Shown here: positions 19,693 to 29,975 of the stretch, piece after piece
How the letters are laid out: the number at the start of each line of letters is the position of its first letter
How positions within the stretch are numbered: position 1 is the first letter of the stretch
NCBI GenBank assembly: GCA_029953675.1
Contig: JAMWBK010000012.1
Span: 310,001 to 374,000 of the forward strand
Direction of reading: 5' to 3'
Length of the DNA: 64,000 nt
Origin: Rhodosorus marinus
Lineage: Eukaryota; Rhodophyta; Stylonematophyceae; Stylonematales; Stylonemataceae
Program-made: the position numbers and the translations under genes
Notes under the pieces: generated by a model
What the model was told of the DNA's origin: nothing
Databases searched by the model: none
The model's input: only the letters and a program-made list of their open reading frames with translations

Positions 19693-20100
19693 TAACCCCA
19701 GACTAACGTAAGCCCAGGAGGCGTCGGTCCTTCAATAGGGGTAGGCCAGTCGGAAGCAGGAATGACCGGAGCGGAGCGCTCGGGTCGGTTGGAGGCAGGC
19801 CCCGCTGTACTGTGCGGATCCGCGGGGACGGGCACCGGGGGGTATGGGGCAGGCGCGGAGGCGGAGAAGCGCTCCAAATAGGCGATCAGCAGGGGCAGGC
19901 GGTGTTCCCGGGAAGCAGTCACAAGAAGACTCGTCAGTTTCGAGCAGATCCCATGGGCCAACTCGTCAGCGCAGTCCGTGAGGGTGGCCGCGGTACTAAA
20001 CCCGCCCACGCTGAGCTCCACGCGCGCTGAGAGAACGGCTCCGTCCGCCGGAATGGGTGGGGAAACCCCAAACATAACGATTGGAAGGTGTGAAAAACCT
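19693..20100 (-). pseudogene. Unidentified coding-like segment, possibly N-terminal part of a mobile-element ORF
   Basis: The minus frame has GC-rich third positions and protein-like content (LAHGICSKLTSLLVTASREH, LPLLIAYLERF, then a Pro-rich stretch). It belongs to a 267-codon frame (20474-19671), of which only this half looks coding. I recognise no domain. Its proximity to the long family-B copy suggests a retroelement ORF1 or gag. Confidence 0.35.
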
Positions 20101-20553
20101 ATTTCCCCACGAAACCCCCAAAAAGAGCACGAGACCAGTGTGAAAGCTGCAGCCATCCATTGGCTTCGCATCATCGCATGGAGTGGATACTTTTGGAGCG
20201 TTTTGCGTCGGGTCCACGCCATCTGCGCGCAGCCGCCTCTACCTTTTTTGACCGGGAGAGGCATGCTGACCTCAAGCCACAAGGCAGAGCTACGGCGTTT
20301 GGGAGTATTAGAGGGCTTCGCTCCAAGCACCACGTCCAGTGCGAGTGGCGAGGAAGGGGAGCCGGAGGGCATGTCGGTCGAGAACGCCCCTATTACTTTG
20401 TTGAATCCCGGGGGAGCCATCCCGCGAGCCTCGCGGAGTGGCCGGTTGACTAGTTTGGTGAGGTTAGGAGGCAAGCGCGCGAGGACCGACTCCCCCGGGT
20501 CTAAGGGGAAGAAGCACGATTAGCTCCCCGGGCAAGCTGCGAGGTCGCAGCCA

Positions 20554-21060
20554 ATGGACCTGCAGGCTTATGTCCTGAAGGAGGGCGGAGACTGGGGCAT
20601 CTGGCGCACGCGCCTGCGGAGTTGGCTCCGGCGATGGATTTCTTTGGAAGGAGGCTCCCTACCCCTCCGGGGTAGGATTCCGCCTCTTGTCCTCGCTCGT
20701 GGAGAGCTCTCCATGGCTGGGACAATCCTGGATTTTATTTTCCAGAATCTGGCGCGTACTCAACGGGACGTCGCTATGTGGGAATTTTTGGGGGTCATGC
20801 CGCGCCTGATTCTGGCACCTACTCACACGTCGGAGCGCAGATGGCGCGTCCGAGAACGACTGGCCATGTTCCTGAAGGGGGGATTCGAGGTGTTGCAGCA
20901 GAGCTGCTTGGCGTCATCCGAGGCATCCGGCCAGAGGACTCGCGCTGGGACATCCTCGCCTAGGACGACTCGAGTGCAGAAATTGGTGGCGGCTGGAGAC
21001 CTGAGCCGAGCGGCACGGGTATTGGAGGGTCAGGTGCCTATACACCCGTACGATGAGAGC
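20554..21060 (+). pseudogene. LINE family-B pre-RT region
   Basis: Frame opening MDLQAYVLKEGGDWGIW and continuing to VLEGQVPIHP; it matches the basic helical segment that precedes RT in LINEs of this type. It is in frame with the 181-codon region upstream (19978-20523), separated by one TAG, so the family may have one long ORF with a stop or two ORFs. A one-base shift near 21045-21055 disconnects it from RT. Confidence 0.65.
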
Positions 21061-22120
21061 CTCGACCAGCGCTGTGTCGGCGTTGTTCCCCTCGTCCGAC
21101 GTAGACTTGCTCCCCGAATTCGAGGCATTTTTAGACCGTCCAGAGTTGGCCAGTTTCCGCATCGACCTGACGCTCCGTGAGTCCGATCTGGAGGATTTGC
21201 TCCGGACCTCCCGTCGTGGACACTGCCCTGGACCCTCTGGGCTACGAACGGAATTACTGCAGGCCTTGAGCAAGCCTGGCCATAGCGCCCTGGTGAAGAT
21301 CCTGAATACGCTGTTCCAGGGTGCAGGGGGTGCGTCTGCCCCTTGGGACCATCCGCGACGGGCACAGCTTTGCTTGTTAACGAAACCCGACCACGAGCCG
21401 GCACACCCGCGTCTCCGGCCGATCGGCACGGTTGAGAGTCTACGGAAACTCGCCGGGAGGTGGCTATGCCAGCGCCTACGCCAGCGAGTCACCGCCTTTA
21501 TGGCGCCTTGGCAGGTAGGGGTGGGATTTTCCGGGGGTTGCGAACTAATCACCCATACGATCGAGCTCGAGCGAGCCAGTAGGCCTGATTGGGGCGTTTT
21601 GATAGTTGATTTCCGTAACGCGTTCAACAGCGTCTCGCGGACGCATGCTTTGGAGGTGATTCGTAGGGTATTCCCGGAGGCGTGGCCGTTCCTATCCGGT
21701 ATTTACGGAGGGGGGAGCCTCCCTTACTTGACAACGCAGGGCTCTGTTTTTGCAGCACTTACTGGCGTTCAACAGGGTGATCCTTGTGGGCCGGTACTTC
21801 ACGCATGTACCTTGCAGGTCGTGCTCCAGCGACTGGCGGCTGAGGTGCCGGAGCTTCGCATCTGTGCCTACCATGACGACGTGACGTTGCTGGGCACTCC
21901 TGAGCACTTGGCTCGGGGACTGACCCAGATCGAGGCACTCGCACGTGGAGTAGGTCTAACCGTGGAACCCGAAAAATGCCGTTTTCTCGGCCCGCGTGAA
22001 GTTTCGAGGGGCTCTCTGCCATCTAGTCTCCGAGCACTTGGTGAACATGCGGGGCTCGAGCACCATGGCGTCGGTTTGGGGAGTGACAACTTGTCCAAGA
22101 CTCTTGCGAACGAGTTTTAG
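21053..22120 (+). CDS. LINE family-B reverse transcriptase domain (fragment, frameshifted at both ends)
   Basis: 355 codons. CPGPSGLRTELLQ and LRPIGTVESLRKL are the early RT blocks. VDFRNAFNSVSR at residues 185-196 is motif A, GVQQGDPCGPVLHA motif B, and AYHDDVTLLG (YHDD at 273-276) motif C. The domain uses LINE RNA as template for target-primed reverse transcription. Downstream the frame ends at a stop at 22120 where the young copies continue through ARHKQLTDAIEHL, so this copy is dead. Same YHDD box as family A, showing the two families are relatives. Confidence 0.85.
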   Translation: MRASTSAVSALFPSSDVDLLPEFEAFLDRPELASFRIDLTLRESDLEDLLRTSRRGHCPGPSGLRTELLQALSKPGHSALVKILNTLFQGAGGASAPWDHPRRAQLCLLTKPDHEPAHPRLRPIGTVESLRKLAGRWLCQRLRQRVTAFMAPWQVGVGFSGGCELITHTIELERASRPDWGVLIVDFRNAFNSVSRTHALEVIRRVFPEAWPFLSGIYGGGSLPYLTTQGSVFAALTGVQQGDPCGPVLHACTLQVVLQRLAAEVPELRICAYHDDVTLLGTPEHLARGLTQIEALARGVGLTVEPEKCRFLGPREVSRGSLPSSLRALGEHAGLEHHGVGLGSDNLSKTLANEF

Positions 22121-22620
22121 CGCGCCATAAGCAGCTCACCGACGCCATTGAGCGCCTACCGGATAGCATGCTCCAATCGGCTTGCCTGCTCCCCCGCTTT
22201 TGCGCCGGCCCCCGGCTGAATTACTGGCTGCAAAGCCTTCCACCGCACTGGGGCTCGTGGATGGCAGCCAAGGCGAACGAGGCGACGCTGAAGCACTGGG
22301 GAACGCTCCTGGATGAACCCCTGGATGTGGAAGCGGCTCCTGACAGGGACCTAATTCGTGGCCAGATTGCCTACCTTTACGATTAGGCGGATTTGGAGTG
22401 GCCGACCGTGGACTCGTATGCTCGGCAGCGGCGGTCGCCTCCTGGGCTACCGCGCTTCGCACCTTGGTGAGTTTTCGGATGCGAAGTGCTTGCCTTTTGG
22501 CAAGAGCACTGACTAGCGAAGGCCCCGTGACCCTTCCGCCGCCGCTTTTGAGTATCTATGATGCTCTGCATCAGGCGTTCTGTAAGTTTACCTGGGTTTG
22601 CCCAGTTTACCTGGGTTTGC

Positions 22621-23034
22621 CACAAGACAGGAAATTGCCCGAGAAACGGTCAAAATCGAAGTGCAAGACCACCTGCGGGTTGCAGCGCAGCCACCGGGCG
22701 CTCTCAGGCCACTACTCGGTAGGCTTCGCCAGCAAGGTCTCCAGGTACTGGTCTCTACATGCAGAGGCTTCCTCACATCCGGTACGAGAGTTTCTATATG
22801 AGTATCCGCGCGTTTGCACAGTAGCCCAAAGGTCTCCACACAGAACGGTACGAAGGTGTTGTCATTGTGGTTGCCGATCGCGCCACGATATTCGGATATT
22901 TTAAAGTTCTCTGCTATGGATACTGCGTATCCTGTCACCCAGGACGCTGTGTGAAGGTAGGTGCATTGTAACGGGAAAATTGCTTTTCATGTCAAGGGCA
23001 TACAGCTTCCCGGTTCCGGGGTGCCAAGTGAATA
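22621..23034. other. Unassigned stretch
   Basis: No gene or repeat recognised; follows the rearranged 3' boundary of the family-B copy. Confidence 0.3.
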
Positions 23035-23140
23035 TGTCAGGGCGCAGCCACTCCAAGCTTGACTTTTCTTGATGCACAAAGCTTTCCACAATGAACGGCT
23101 GGAACCTGGTAGACCGGCCCTCTTCCCGGACAAGGCTGGT
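23035..23140 (-). mobile_element. Decayed family-B-like LINE fragment
   Basis: Minus frame reads REEGRSTRFQPFIVESF and EKSSLEWLRPD, the C-terminal block of the B lineage, without a 3' end. Confidence 0.65.
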
Positions 23141-23794
23141 AGGGTGTGCAGGAAGAAAATTGCTCACCCCGGGGACGGAGAATATAGTCTTTACAACAGA
23201 AGGTGCATGAACATACAATGTATTCCCGTATCTGAATCTTTTATTACCTGTCTTGGAGTATCCCTCAGTAGTATGCTAGCAAATTTGACTTATATAGGTC
23301 TCACAGGGTTTCCTCCAAACCCTTCTGGGTCTCCTCAGGTTCAGCACGCATACGTCTCGCCTCGACACGTCTGTTTCTCTCCAGGATCCGCAGGTTTCAT
23401 AGATTAGGTCAACACGTTTCAAGGACATATGCTAGGATGTCAACTCTGGCAGTAACCGCAGCAAGTCTTGGTTGGTTACGTCGGCCATATCACTTAGTTG
23501 ACGCACCGTGGTCGATGTCCAGCTCGACCAGATCATTAGGTGGGCAATTTTTCGCATTACCCCACGCTCGGTAGGATATAAAGCTTTCCTCGAATCGGGA
23601 GGTGGAATTGTTAACAGTTTACATACATTCGGTTACAGTCGAATACTGCCCTGGTACTTGAAGGTTTTGTATTCCAGAAGCGTTCTGGTAAAAGCCCAGT
23701 TCTAGGACAACCATTGGTCGATCCAGGACACGAGTAACCTATGAAGATCCCCTTAATTGACTAAGCTTAGGGAGAGCGGTCTGACGTGATGTTA
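23141..23794. other. Non-coding stretch
   Basis: No protein-like frame longer than about 65 codons and no known repeat seen. Confidence 0.35.
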
Positions 23795-25641
23795 CTGGTT
23801 TTTACTGGCTTTAGTGGCTTTATTGGCTTTATTGGCATAGCCTACAGCGCTACGCAAACCGTTAAAAGGAACTAAGAACTAGGTAGGGAAGCGTGCAAAC
23901 CCAGGCGCCGACGCCGCGCCTCGGCAAGCATGCTGCTCGAATATCGCCACCTAAGCGCCGCAAAAGTTCCAAGCGTTCAACAGGATGCTCAGTGAAACAT
24001 TTCCGCAACCACTCCAAACCCGGTTTCTCCACGTGACCAAAGGTTTCCACAATGCAAGGCTGGAACCGGTGGGAGCGACCCACAGTGCGAGGCAGGCTGG
24101 CCATACTCTCAGCATGCCGTCGTTCTTTCACGCGGCGAAGGGCCGAAGCAGCTGCTCCCCGGCGACGGGCGGCAGCCGTGAGATGGGCGCTTGCCACAGG
24201 GCATGTAATCGCGAGGTCAACATATGCTGAGTGCTGAGCGTCTGGCGGCAGCATCGGAGACCAGGAGATCTGCGATACAGCGGAGCGGTGCCCTATCCGA
24301 GACCGGTCTGGGTAGTTCCGATTCCACCTCAACCGTACGCCCTACCCGAGTCAGACATTCGCTGAGAATGTACTTGAAGCGAGTGTGACGCCTCGTACGA
24401 CGACCTCTCAACAGTCCGCATGAACCTAAGAAATGGTAACCACAAACATCGATCCGACTCTCACACCCCTGACAGAAAGACGGCCGATTAGAGTGCCACG
24501 GAGCTTGTGGCAAACCCAGGTAAATCCGCTACCACTTCCTGGGTTCCTGCGGACTGTTGCGAGGTCTCCGTACGAGGCGTTACACTCGCCTCAAGTACAT
24601 CCTCAGCGAATTTTTGACTCGGGTAGGGCATACGGTTGAGGTTGAGTCGGAACTGCCCAGATCAATCTCGGACTCTGCACCGCCCCGTTGTATAGCCGAT
24701 CTCCTCGTCTCCGACGCTGCTGCCAGACGCTCAACATATGTGGACCTTGCGATTACCTGCCCCGTGGCCAGCGCCCACCTCACCGCAGCCGTCCGCCGCC
24801 GGGGGGCCGCGGCTTCAGCCCTTCGAAGAGTTAAGGAACGACGGTATGCTGAGAGCATGGCCAGTCTGCCTTGCGCTGAGGGTCGCTCTCACCGGTTCCA
24901 GCCATTCATTGTGGAAAGCTTTGGTCACGTGGATAAGTCGGGTTTAGAGTGGTTGCGGAAATGTTTTGCTGAGCATCCTACTGAATATTTGGCGCTCTTG
25001 AGGCATTTAAGTGTCTCCCTTTGGCGATATTCCAGCGATATGCTTTCCGAGGCGCGCCATCGGCGCCTGGGGTTTCATGCTTCCCTCCCTAGTTATTAGT
25101 TCATCTTCACGCCTTGCGTAGCGCTTCAGGCTATGCTAGTAAAGTCCAGGTAAATCCGTACGGCAGAGCGAAACTGGAAGGGATCCAGACGGTGACCCAA
25201 TGATGACGGCAGGGTCGTTAACCACAAACGTGAAAGATGGCCTCCCATGCCGCGGAGGCGAGCGGCGGTGGTAGGCGGTGTGAGTGGACAGTTGAGCAAG
25301 ATTGCGTGAGCGGCACTGTGTTGGCCCCAGGTGAGGTTATGTTGTATCACATCAGTACGGGAGCTCCACAATCGGCTCAGATCCGGGTAAGCGGCAACCG
25401 GTGACCCGGGGCTAGCTTCCCCCTCGTCGGCGAGTACTCTGTCGACGGGAGAGTCCTCGAGCGCCTCAGTTCGTCCCCATAACAGCTGCTTCCAGGAGCG
25501 AAATCTGAATCGGCTCTCGTCCGGCACGGCGTTGCACTTGCTGAATGCCTGTTGCAGAGCATCATAGATACTCGAAAGCCGCGGCGGAAGGGTCACACCC
25601 ATCCTCAACTCAAACGTTTGCAGGCAATATGGGCTTTCCAA
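23795..25641 (-). mobile_element. Family-B LINE (subfamily B2) interrupted by a younger family-B insertion
   Basis: B2 sequence at 23795-24530 (3' tail of GGCTTTATT units, C-terminus, endonuclease, knuckle) resumes at 25147-25641 (region upstream of the knuckle: LQQAFSKCNAVPDESRFRFR). The break carries a 13-bp duplication CCAGGTAAATCCG at 24518-24530 and 25147-25159. Several frameshifts. Confidence 0.85.
24531..25146 (+). mobile_element. Young family-B (B1) LINE nested in B2, 5'-truncated
   Basis: 616 bp from GFLRTVARSPYEAL-equivalent DNA to the TAGTAAAGTC tail. Contains 180 codons of endonuclease and C-terminus (24557-25099: RCIADLLVSDAAARRSTYVD, KERRYAES). Opposite orientation to its host LINE. 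Confidence 0.85.
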
Positions 25642-25712
25642 TTTATAACCTTTGATGGGCTAGGGTACCTCGCTCTCAGCGACAGAGAGCAGGGGCTATG
25701 GAAAAGCTGAAA

Positions 25713-26909
25713 CTACTTATCAACACAATCGCACATCCCGGGTCCAGACGACCCCCCAACTACAGCATTCTCGCAGGAGTTGTCCTCCCGATATTGATCG
25801 ATTGTCTTACACTGACTAATGTCAATGCACTGGTCTTTGGACAAGTCACAACAAGCACATTCACCGGAGGCGAGACGATATCCCTGCAAGTAGGATTCAC
25901 GTGATCGGAAGGTAAGTCTTCAGGTTTGTAAGTTCGAAATGATGAGGTGGGTATGGGAGAGTGTATTAAACAGGGCCGTACCACTTCGACGCCTGTGTTC
26001 TTTGAACATAGATCCTGAGTACCCGCACACACAGGAAATGCCGTATCTGGAACGCCTGGGAGGGAATTGATAATACATCTATCCCGTGCACTACATGTGC
26101 ACGTGCACAGACCCGTGTCGCTCTCAAGGAACTGCGAAAGTAAATAAAGAAGGAGAGCACAGTTAAAACCACTCTGGAAACAGTTCCTGGTCTACGAGTT
26201 GCACAGCGGAATATGCAAGTATCCTCACCGAAACCTCGTTGCTACACACGATATCCGAGAATTTGTCTCTAGAGACACAAAGAGGGTCGGCACTAGGGTC
26301 CGGCTGGAACGAACACTGCGTGAAGGTATCACAGCTACATTGAATTGGCACCTTGCATACTGTGACGTCGGATCCTTGGGCGACTCCGTTCGTGCAGACC
26401 TCTCCATCGGCAACTGGTTCAGCCTTGACATTTCTCGAATCTCCATTCTTGATGATGGCGTTGGTCACTAAATAGAGACGGGAGTCTCCGCAACATCCGC
26501 GATCATCCGCTGCAATCTCATCTTGACATATGACCATGCTTAACCTTTGTACAAGAGTGTCAGCAGGAAGACCCTTCTTCTGCAGGTGCTTAGCCACATT
26601 CCTTCGGTTGCGGTATTTCACTGGTGCAGAAATGAGCTCTCGCGTCCCAAAGAGACCCGCCCTGATACTCACCAGGCCAGCCGAATCGCGTGCCGTGAAG
26701 GTTAACCTCACACACATGGGATCCCTGTCGGGTTGGGCCCGAATACCAACGGTAACGACTGTCCTGCCCTCAAACCCGAGTCTCAAAGTGCTTTCATCTA
26801 CGACCTCTATGAGTCGACCCGAGTCCTTAGCCGCATCAAGACATGTCTGAGCCTTCACGGATACCGTGATAAGCATCAAGATCCCAGAAAAACACAAGTA
26901 TGTCCTCAT
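25713..26909 (-). CDS. Secreted Cys-rich modular protein, paralogue 1 (3 exons inferred)
   Basis: Start at 26909 (MRTYLCFSGILMLITVSVKA signal peptide); an upstream in-frame extension adds 48 implausible residues. Exon 1 is 26909-26235 (225 codons). It carries the family head: VRLTFTARDSAGLVSIRAGLF, RRNVAKHL, then MVICQDEI, GCCGDSRLYL and CSCDTFTQCSF. Exon 2 is 26131-25985 (49 codons: GLCTCTCSARDRC module). Exon 3 starts at 25883 (40 or more codons: SGECACCDLSKDQCIDISQC module). All junctions are phase 0 and GT-AG. The 3' end is uncertain: reading on from exon 3 reaches a stop at 25713; alternatively a donor at 25763 leads to another exon. Paralogous to 34345, 40194 and 51769. Probably extracellular; function unknown. 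Confidence 0.75.
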
Positions 26910-27825
26910 CTTCTTTAATAACAACAAAACAACGAAAGGGCCTGGCCAAGTACACGGATGACCACCGCTGGAGAGCAATACAACCTCGCTTTTACCAAGA
27001 ACAGAACGACCAGGAAGTACGCAACAGATAACCACCCACACCTCTTCCACCAACCTTTCTTCCTCCCCATACGATCAACTGACTCGCTACTTAGATGAGT
27101 TATGTAATGAGAAACGGCGACTGATTAAGGGAGAAAGTACGCCAGTCTTGAGCGGTGATAGGAGACCGGCCTATGCAATTGATCGTCAAGTGCGTGAGGG
27201 GCTTAAGCAAGACGATAGTGGGTTGGGATATCTTTGGAGTCGTTCACGTTCACTTGGGACGACAAATAAGGAAGAGTAATGCGATGTGAGTGTTCAATTC
27301 AAACGCACACTTTGGGCAGGAAACGGAGAGCTCGCACTAGGTTTTCTGCGGGTGGATCAAGCCTAAACATATGGAGGTTTCTATAAAAACGTTTAGAGAA
27401 AAGTAAACACACACATTTGATACAACGGCGGAAAATACGAGCGGGTGCTCGCTCACATCTGAAAGAGCTTCCAAAAGAAGAAGCGTTGGAAAACGATGCG
27501 GATATATCAGACTCTTGCCTTAAACATTTTTCATTCAGAAAACAGTCTTTCCGCCCTTTTACCGATGAGATGATAAAAAACTCTCAAATAGATACAGATT
27601 TCAGATATTGTCTTCACTATCTCAATTCATATATAATTTAGTGGCTAGCCAGTCTCTTTTTTGTAAAAGAGATAAGTTTCGAAGGATCTCGTTCGGATGG
27701 TTAAAAATATCGACTAAACCAAATCTATCCGACGTTGTAAAGGAGAAACGGTTTTTCCTTTTGCGGTTGGTCGGCTTTGTGCTGGCCGTGCCACATAATT
27801 CGTTTTACGATAGTATTCGAACGAA
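26910..27825. other. Intergenic, AT-rich in the right half
   Basis: Holds the upstream region of paralogue 1. No gene seen; short frames lack protein-like composition. Confidence 0.4.
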
Positions 27826-28572
27826 TGGTTTAATCGGAGGCTGAAAAAAAAACCCCGAGGGGAAAAAAAGACTAAGCGCGGCGCAGTACTCGCGCCTCCA
27901 ACATCAAAGCGGCATTCATGCGCCACAGCAGGAAACTTAAGCGGGTAAACAACGATTGAAGACGGTCAGGGCGTTCGCGTAACAACTCCCGAAGCCAGCG
28001 AGAACCAACAGAGTCCATGAACCCAAAGCACTCAATGATCAGGGGTACCAAGCGATGTGCTAGTGCCGAAGCACGAACACCAGGGGAAGACAAAGCCCCC
28101 GCGTATTTGATCTCTTTGCGGCGTCTCATGCTGGCGGCGGCAGATCCACGGCGCTCCCCCGCAGCCGGGAGATAACGACTAGCTTGAGGGTTAGGAACAG
28201 CAAGATCAACGTATGTGGTACGGCGGCTGTCGTCACAGGTGATCACCAGGTCGGCTACACGGCGTTCATCATTTTGAAAGTCCGCGACGGGTAAAGGTTT
28301 CTCACGTTCGATTTCCAGACCGGCTTGCCGGACTATAGGCCGAAGTTCCCGGTATAACAGGTTCAAGATCCGTGTGTGGCGGCGGGTTCGAGCACCTTTC
28401 ACCGCCGGGCAACTAGCGAGCAGGTGGGCGCCAAAATCTGCGTTGTCTTAAGTCTGAGAGCAGAGAGGGCACGACGAACCCATCTCGTACGGCCAAGGGG
28501 GCTGATGTAAGCCGAGGTATAAGCGCAGTGAAGTACGCACTTCGAAATCCGACAGTGTGAGTGGCGGAAAGG
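27826..28572 (-). mobile_element. Young family-A LINE, 5'-truncated
   Basis: Knuckle, endonuclease and C-terminus open over 28402-27872 (176 codons), 3' UTR and GAACGAATGG tail at 27826. A premature stop replaces the Gln before the knuckle's TED stretch (near 28450). Confidence 0.88.
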
Positions 28573-29343
28573 CCGTATACAACAACGAGCACAGACTGTC
28601 GGGGCTGTCGCCGAACACCCCCCCAGCCAACGAGAACGGAATCCATTCGATGTCTGGGGAAGACGGTCAGGTAAGACCAGGTCCAACGTTTGTTTGAGCT
28701 CCCGGTCAGAATTCTTAATAACATCGCCTAAACCAGGTCCTGGTTTAGTGCGAAAAAACGGCTCGCCAGCCAGCCAGGTTTGGGTGGAGGTCGGCAGGGA
28801 GACTGGTACAAGATGACATCGCCGATTGGAGCTCGAGAAACAAACCACTAGCACTTTCAGAGATACTAGAGTGTAGATTATCACTGGAAAGACTGACCTC
28901 CAAATTTCGGAAACTGGACACACTCGACGCGCTCAGCGTCGGGAGAGCGGTGCCCCGTTCCAATACCCGACCACGGCCGGTGGTCGGATAACAGCTCGGT
29001 TACAGAGGCCCAAACCACCCAGACATAGAGGGAGGCCCACTTGGGCACGAGCGATATCACGGGTGGGGTGCGGAAGATGACCCAACTCCTCATCTAAGAA
29101 ATATCCCAGCTCACCAAAGCTCTCATCGTGGGCACGGGTTGCTAGCCACCGACCTCAATGAGTGCGGAGCGAGAAGAACCAATTGGTGAGTCGCAGACTG
29201 CAACAATGTCGATAAAGTACCAACGAACATTGCAAGTAGTCACGAGGCAGCCGACGGAGCTCCGAGACCAGCTGCCGGTTCTTACGCAGAACCAGCAACA
29301 ACTCACCCTCCACGAGCGACGCAGACCCACAGGGGATGCCCAG
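28573..29343 (-). mobile_element. Diverged family-A LINE (A2), RT thumb and linker
   Basis: Reads LGIPCGSASLVEGELLLVL and LQCSLVLYRHCCSLRLTNW at 29385-29155, then SSFRNLEVSLSSDNLHSS and CTSLPADLHPNLAGWRAVF (28963-28745). Frameshifted. Its upstream side is cut by the foldback element at 29344. Confidence 0.8.
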
Positions 29344-29784
29344 CCACAGAAAGTTGAGGTTGTTATTGACTACACAAAGCGTCAAGCATTCAGCCTGCAG
29401 CTCGCAATAGATGGACAGCTATAATACTCAGGTTGGATAAGGAAAAGAGGCAGTTCGGGGTGCAGGCTTTGGAACCCCCTTTGGGACAAGAAGATTTCGA
29501 ATCGAAAATTTCGGATGGCCTGGGGGAACTTCACATCTGTAATCTTCTATCTGAAAATCTGTCTATCAGAAATTTTCGATGGCGGATACAAGAAGATTTC
29601 AGATGGCTTCCCAGGCCATCCGAAATTTTCGATTCGAAATCGTGTTGTCCCAAAGGGGGTTCAATAGGCTGCACCCCGAACTGCCTCTTTTCCTTATCCA
29701 ACCTGAGTATTATCCATCTATCGCGTAGCTGCAGGCTGAATCTTGACGCTTTGTGTAGTCAATAACAACCTCAACTTTCGGTGG
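29344..29784. mobile_element. Foldback (long terminal inverted repeat) element, about 440 bp
   Basis: Arms of about 180 bp: the left begins CCACAGAAAGTTGAGGTTGT and the right ends with its reverse complement (ACAACCTCAACTTTCGGTGG), with high identity inward to about 29525/29605. The centre is 80-90 bp and has no ORF. A MITE-like or foldback DNA element is the simplest reading. A clear target duplication was not found. Confidence 0.78.
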
Positions 29785-29792
29785 TTTCAATG

Positions 29793-29975
29793 GCTGTGTC
29801 TCCCTTTGGCGATATTCCAGCGACATGCTTTCCGAGGCGCGCCATCGGCGCCTGGGGTTGCATACTTCCCTCCCTAGTTATTAGTTCATCTTCACGCCTT
29901 GCGTAGCGCTTCAGGCTATGCTAGTAAAGTCCTCACGCCTTGCGTAGCGCTTCAGGCTATGCTAGTCAAAGTCCA
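29793..29975 (+). mobile_element. Two family-B LINE 3' ends in tandem
   Basis: 29793-29932 carries the last codons and 3' UTR; 29933-29975 repeats only the CACGCCTTGCGTAGCGCTTC tail segment. Confidence 0.85.

Larger units (their letters stand above)
20101..22620 (+). mobile_element. Family-B LINE, most complete copy (pre-RT region, RT, thumb)
   Basis: A plus-strand frame to 20523 (ending KKHD and stop) is followed in the same frame by 20554-21060, which holds a helical pre-RT region (VQKLVAAGDLSRAARVLEGQ) typical upstream of LINE RTs. After a frameshift the RT runs 21053-22120, then broken thumb sequence to about 22580 (LLPRFCAGPRLNYWL, then LDEPLDVEAAPDRDLI). The end near 22590-22620 is a rearranged junction with a doubled TTTACCTGGGTTTGCC. 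The 3' end is not present here. Confidence 0.85.

Noticed and set aside
19671-20474. 267-codon minus frame as one gene
   Set aside because: Only its C-terminal half looks coding; the N-terminal half overlaps the plus-strand pre-RT region of the family-B LINE, which has better protein-like content.
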